This document shows, one piece after another, positions 62,415 to 64,000 of a stretch of 64,000 nt of DNA. Under the pieces are notes generated by a model. That model saw nothing but the letters and a program-made list of their open reading frames with translations, was not told the DNA's origin and did no database searches. The stretch is from Niallia sp. FSL W8-0635 (GTDB lineage Bacteria > Bacillota > Bacilli > Bacillales > Cytobacillaceae). Each line of letters begins with the position of its first letter. Positions within the stretch are counted from its first letter, which is position 1. The position numbers and the translations under genes are program-made. The stretch is taken from contig NZ_JBBOYD010000001.1 of NCBI RefSeq assembly GCF_038007965.1, forward strand, positions 4,070,501 through 4,134,500, read 5' to 3'.

Positions 62415-63725
62415 TTACGACGCATTAATAACCTCATCCTTTTCTTTTCGTTCACTCACTCGCTCTACCTTTCCAACTAGGAATATATAGGATAGTGCTC
62501 CTATTAATGCTATGCAAGCAATGAATGTAAGTGCTGGTGCAAAGCTACCACCTTTTACTAGAAATCCAATGACAATGGGAATAATTATGGAGGCAGTTCC
62601 TCCAATGAAATTAAATACCCCTCCAGCAATTCCGATTAATCGTTTTGGCGCCAAAAGCGACACGAATACCCATGTAATAGAAGCGAAACCGTTACCAAAA
62701 AAAGCAATAGACATAAACAATACGATTAAGGCAGGACTATCCACATAATTGGCTCCAATAATAGAAGTAGACAATATTAAACCAGCGATAATAGGAGTTT
62801 TTCTTGCTTTATTACTGGAAACTCCTTTTTTCACAAGGATATCAGAAAGGAAACCTGCAGAAAGGACACCGATGAACGCTGCAATAAATGGCAAAGATGC
62901 TAAAAACCCTGTTTTAATAAAAGATAATCCTCGATACTCTACTAAGTAGGTAGGAAACCAAGTTAAGAAGAACCATAGTGTAGAGCTAACAGCAAATTGA
63001 CCGATATAGATTCCCCATAGTTTTCTACTCGTTAAGACTGTAGCGAAATCTTTCTTTCCAATTTTAGGTTTATTCGCTTTATCTGAAGCGTTCTCAACAA
63101 AACCGTCTCCAGCCTGAATGTAATCAAGTTCTGCCTGATTAACCTTTTTACTTTTACTTGGATCGCGATAAAGAATGAACCAAAGAACAGACCATACAAG
63201 CCCAATAATACCAGTAGCAATAAATAAGCCTCTCCAGCCAAACGTTTGTTGAAAGAAAATAAGTGTTGGCGTTAAAAATGCTAGTCCTATAAATTGTCCA
63301 GAAGTGTAAATGGAAATTGCTCTTGCTCGCTCATTTTCCGGAAACCAGCTGGCTGCAACCTTACTGTTTGTAGGGAAAGCAGGTGCTTCAAACACTCCCA
63401 AACCTACTCGTAATAGAAATAACCCTAGGAAACCGCTTGCAAATCCTTGAAGTAACGTCATGAGAGAGAAACCCGCAATCCCAATGGCATGTGTATTTCG
63501 GTTTCCCAATTTATCTAAAGCCCAGCCGCCAGGAATCTGAAGCAAACAATACGTCCAACCAAAAGCAGAAAAAATTAACCCCATCGTCACGGAACTTAAT
63601 CCCAATTCATCTGTAATAAATGGAGCTGCTATAGAAATGTTACTTCGATCCATATAGTTAATAATAACAGTTATAAATAACATAAATACAACACTATACC
63701 GAACCTTTGTTGCTTTGTTCTTCAT
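62415..63725 (-). CDS. MFS transporter, anion:cation symporter family (galactonate/sugar-acid type)
   Basis: 436 residues, twelve helices. Helix 1 starts VFMLFITVIINYMDRSNISIAAPFI (the N-Y-x-D-R-x-N-x-S motif of ACS transporters such as DgoT, GudP and ExuT); GWALDKLGNRNTHAIGI is the loop 2-3 motif; FPTNSKVAASWFPENERARA (~115-134) is another family hallmark. I start at ATG 63725 with GGAGGATTAAGGAT upstream; a longer frame to 63758 has no RBS. Upstream lies a galactonate-dehydratase gene, so D-galactonate is the probable substrate. Confidence 0.9.
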   Translation of the reverse strand: MKNKATKVRYSVVFMLFITVIINYMDRSNISIAAPFITDELGLSSVTMGLIFSAFGWTYCLLQIPGGWALDKLGNRNTHAIGIAGFSLMTLLQGFASGFLGLFLLRVGLGVFEAPAFPTNSKVAASWFPENERARAISIYTSGQFIGLAFLTPTLIFFQQTFGWRGLFIATGIIGLVWSVLWFILYRDPSKSKKVNQAELDYIQAGDGFVENASDKANKPKIGKKDFATVLTSRKLWGIYIGQFAVSSTLWFFLTWFPTYLVEYRGLSFIKTGFLASLPFIAAFIGVLSAGFLSDILVKKGVSSNKARKTPIIAGLILSTSIIGANYVDSPALIVLFMSIAFFGNGFASITWVFVSLLAPKRLIGIAGGVFNFIGGTASIIIPIVIGFLVKGGSFAPALTFIACIALIGALSYIFLVGKVERVSERKEKDEVINAS

Positions 63726-63775
63726 ATCCTTAATCCTCCTATAGTAATCTTTCACCATCTATCTTTTGTCTTTCC

Positions 63776-63802
63776 TGCGGTAGGAAATAGTTCCCTACCG
63801 CA
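63776..63802 (-). other. Intercistronic hairpin between dehydratase and transporter genes
   Basis: TGCGGTAGG (63776-63784) and CCTACCGCA (63794-63802) form a perfect 9-bp GC-rich stem extended by GGAA/TTCC. No T-run follows, so processing, partial attenuation or mRNA stabilisation are more likely than full termination. Confidence 0.55.
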
Positions 63803-63814
63803 TACTAAACTCTT

Positions 63815-64000
63815 TTACCACTCTGCTACGCTTCCATCACGATGACGCCATATTGGGTTTTGCCATTGATGACCTGTTTTAGTCATTTCACGAACAAACT
63901 CTTCATTAACCTCAATTCCAAGTCCTGGGCCTTGAGGAATTTTCACATAACCATCTTCATAGGAAAAGACAGTTGGATCCTTTAAGTAATCAAGTAAATC
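63815..64000 (-). CDS. dgoD: Galactonate dehydratase (enolase superfamily), 3' end only
   Basis: The last 61 codons are in the window, ending at TAA 63815. The visible part reads PQGPGLGIEVNEEFVREMTK and ends WQNPIWRHRDGSVAEW, which is the characteristic C-terminus of DgoD-type D-galactonate dehydratases (G-P-G-L-G-I-E-V-N-E..., W-R-H-x-D-G-S-x-A-E-W). The enzyme removes water from D-galactonate to give 2-keto-3-deoxygalactonate. Upstream of the sugar-acid transporter in the same direction, so likely one operon. Confidence 0.85.
   Translation of the reverse strand, partial: DLLDYLKDPTVFSYEDGYVKIPQGPGLGIEVNEEFVREMTKTGHQWQNPIWRHRDGSVAEW

Noticed and set aside
1..64000. CRISPR arrays, tRNA/rRNA genes, prophage or integrase genes
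   Set aside because: No regularly spaced direct repeats, cloverleaf sequences or phage structural genes were seen; the only mobile-element gene is the RAYT.

Overview
The window is low-GC, gene-dense DNA from a Bacillaceae-type Firmicute. The basis is strong AGGAGG ribosome sites, sigma-A promoters, araR/cre control, inhA, ywbE, rocB, dhaS, trmL, a DUF3231 gene and a purine riboswitch. I cannot name the species. Most genes are for uptake and catabolism. I see no prophage, CRISPR array, rRNA or tRNA.

Layout. 1-6 kb: a partial gene, then araR divergent from araB-araD-araA, with AraR boxes and a cre site between them. 6-19 kb: small genes, an EamA exporter behind a leader with a terminator, a PhoD-like phosphatase, ywbE, DUF3231, a frameshifted FAD oxidoreductase, the immune inhibitor A protease, and marR divergent from a CBS-domain gene plus an MFS exporter. 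19-26 kb (minus strand): a ROK regulator, amidohydrolase, argininosuccinate-lyase-family enzyme and sugar-type ABC importer of unknown substrate. 26-37 kb (minus): DUF1398, rocB, then an M42 peptidase, a five-gene oligopeptide importer and a DUF1028 Ntn-hydrolase, with an Lrp regulator upstream. 37-41 kb: guanine-type riboswitch, purine permease, phosphoribosyltransferase; aldehyde dehydrogenase; a small zinc-finger-like protein; trmL.

42-49 kb (minus) is the most interesting pathway: MFS transporter, IclR regulator, M20 carbamoylase, PyrK, PyrD and a dihydroorotase-like enzyme. Together they could run orotate to dihydroorotate to N-carbamoyl-aspartate to aspartate. Two identical-geometry operators (GTTCC-N7-GGAAC) lie before the IclR gene and the transporter gene. 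49.9-57.4 kb (minus) holds a second nitrogen-heterocycle cluster: creatininase-family protein, NMT1-type ABC importer, FAD-linked oxidase and two cytosine-deaminase-like enzymes. The 1 kb between the two clusters holds decayed gene remnants. 57.7-64 kb: an RQC-minor zinc-ribbon protein and partner, a large Ig-like (BIG2) secreted protein, a REP-associated tyrosine transposase (RAYT), and a galactonate transporter plus partial galactonate dehydratase.

Running through the window are palindromic intergenic repeats. One family (TGTC + T-run + GGTGCCTGGCACC) flanks the RAYT gene on both sides. A second (GGGACGGTTCT...) sits at gene 3' ends and in two cases (araR, PhoD-like) supplies the last codons and the stop, giving both proteins the same EAEGRF tail.
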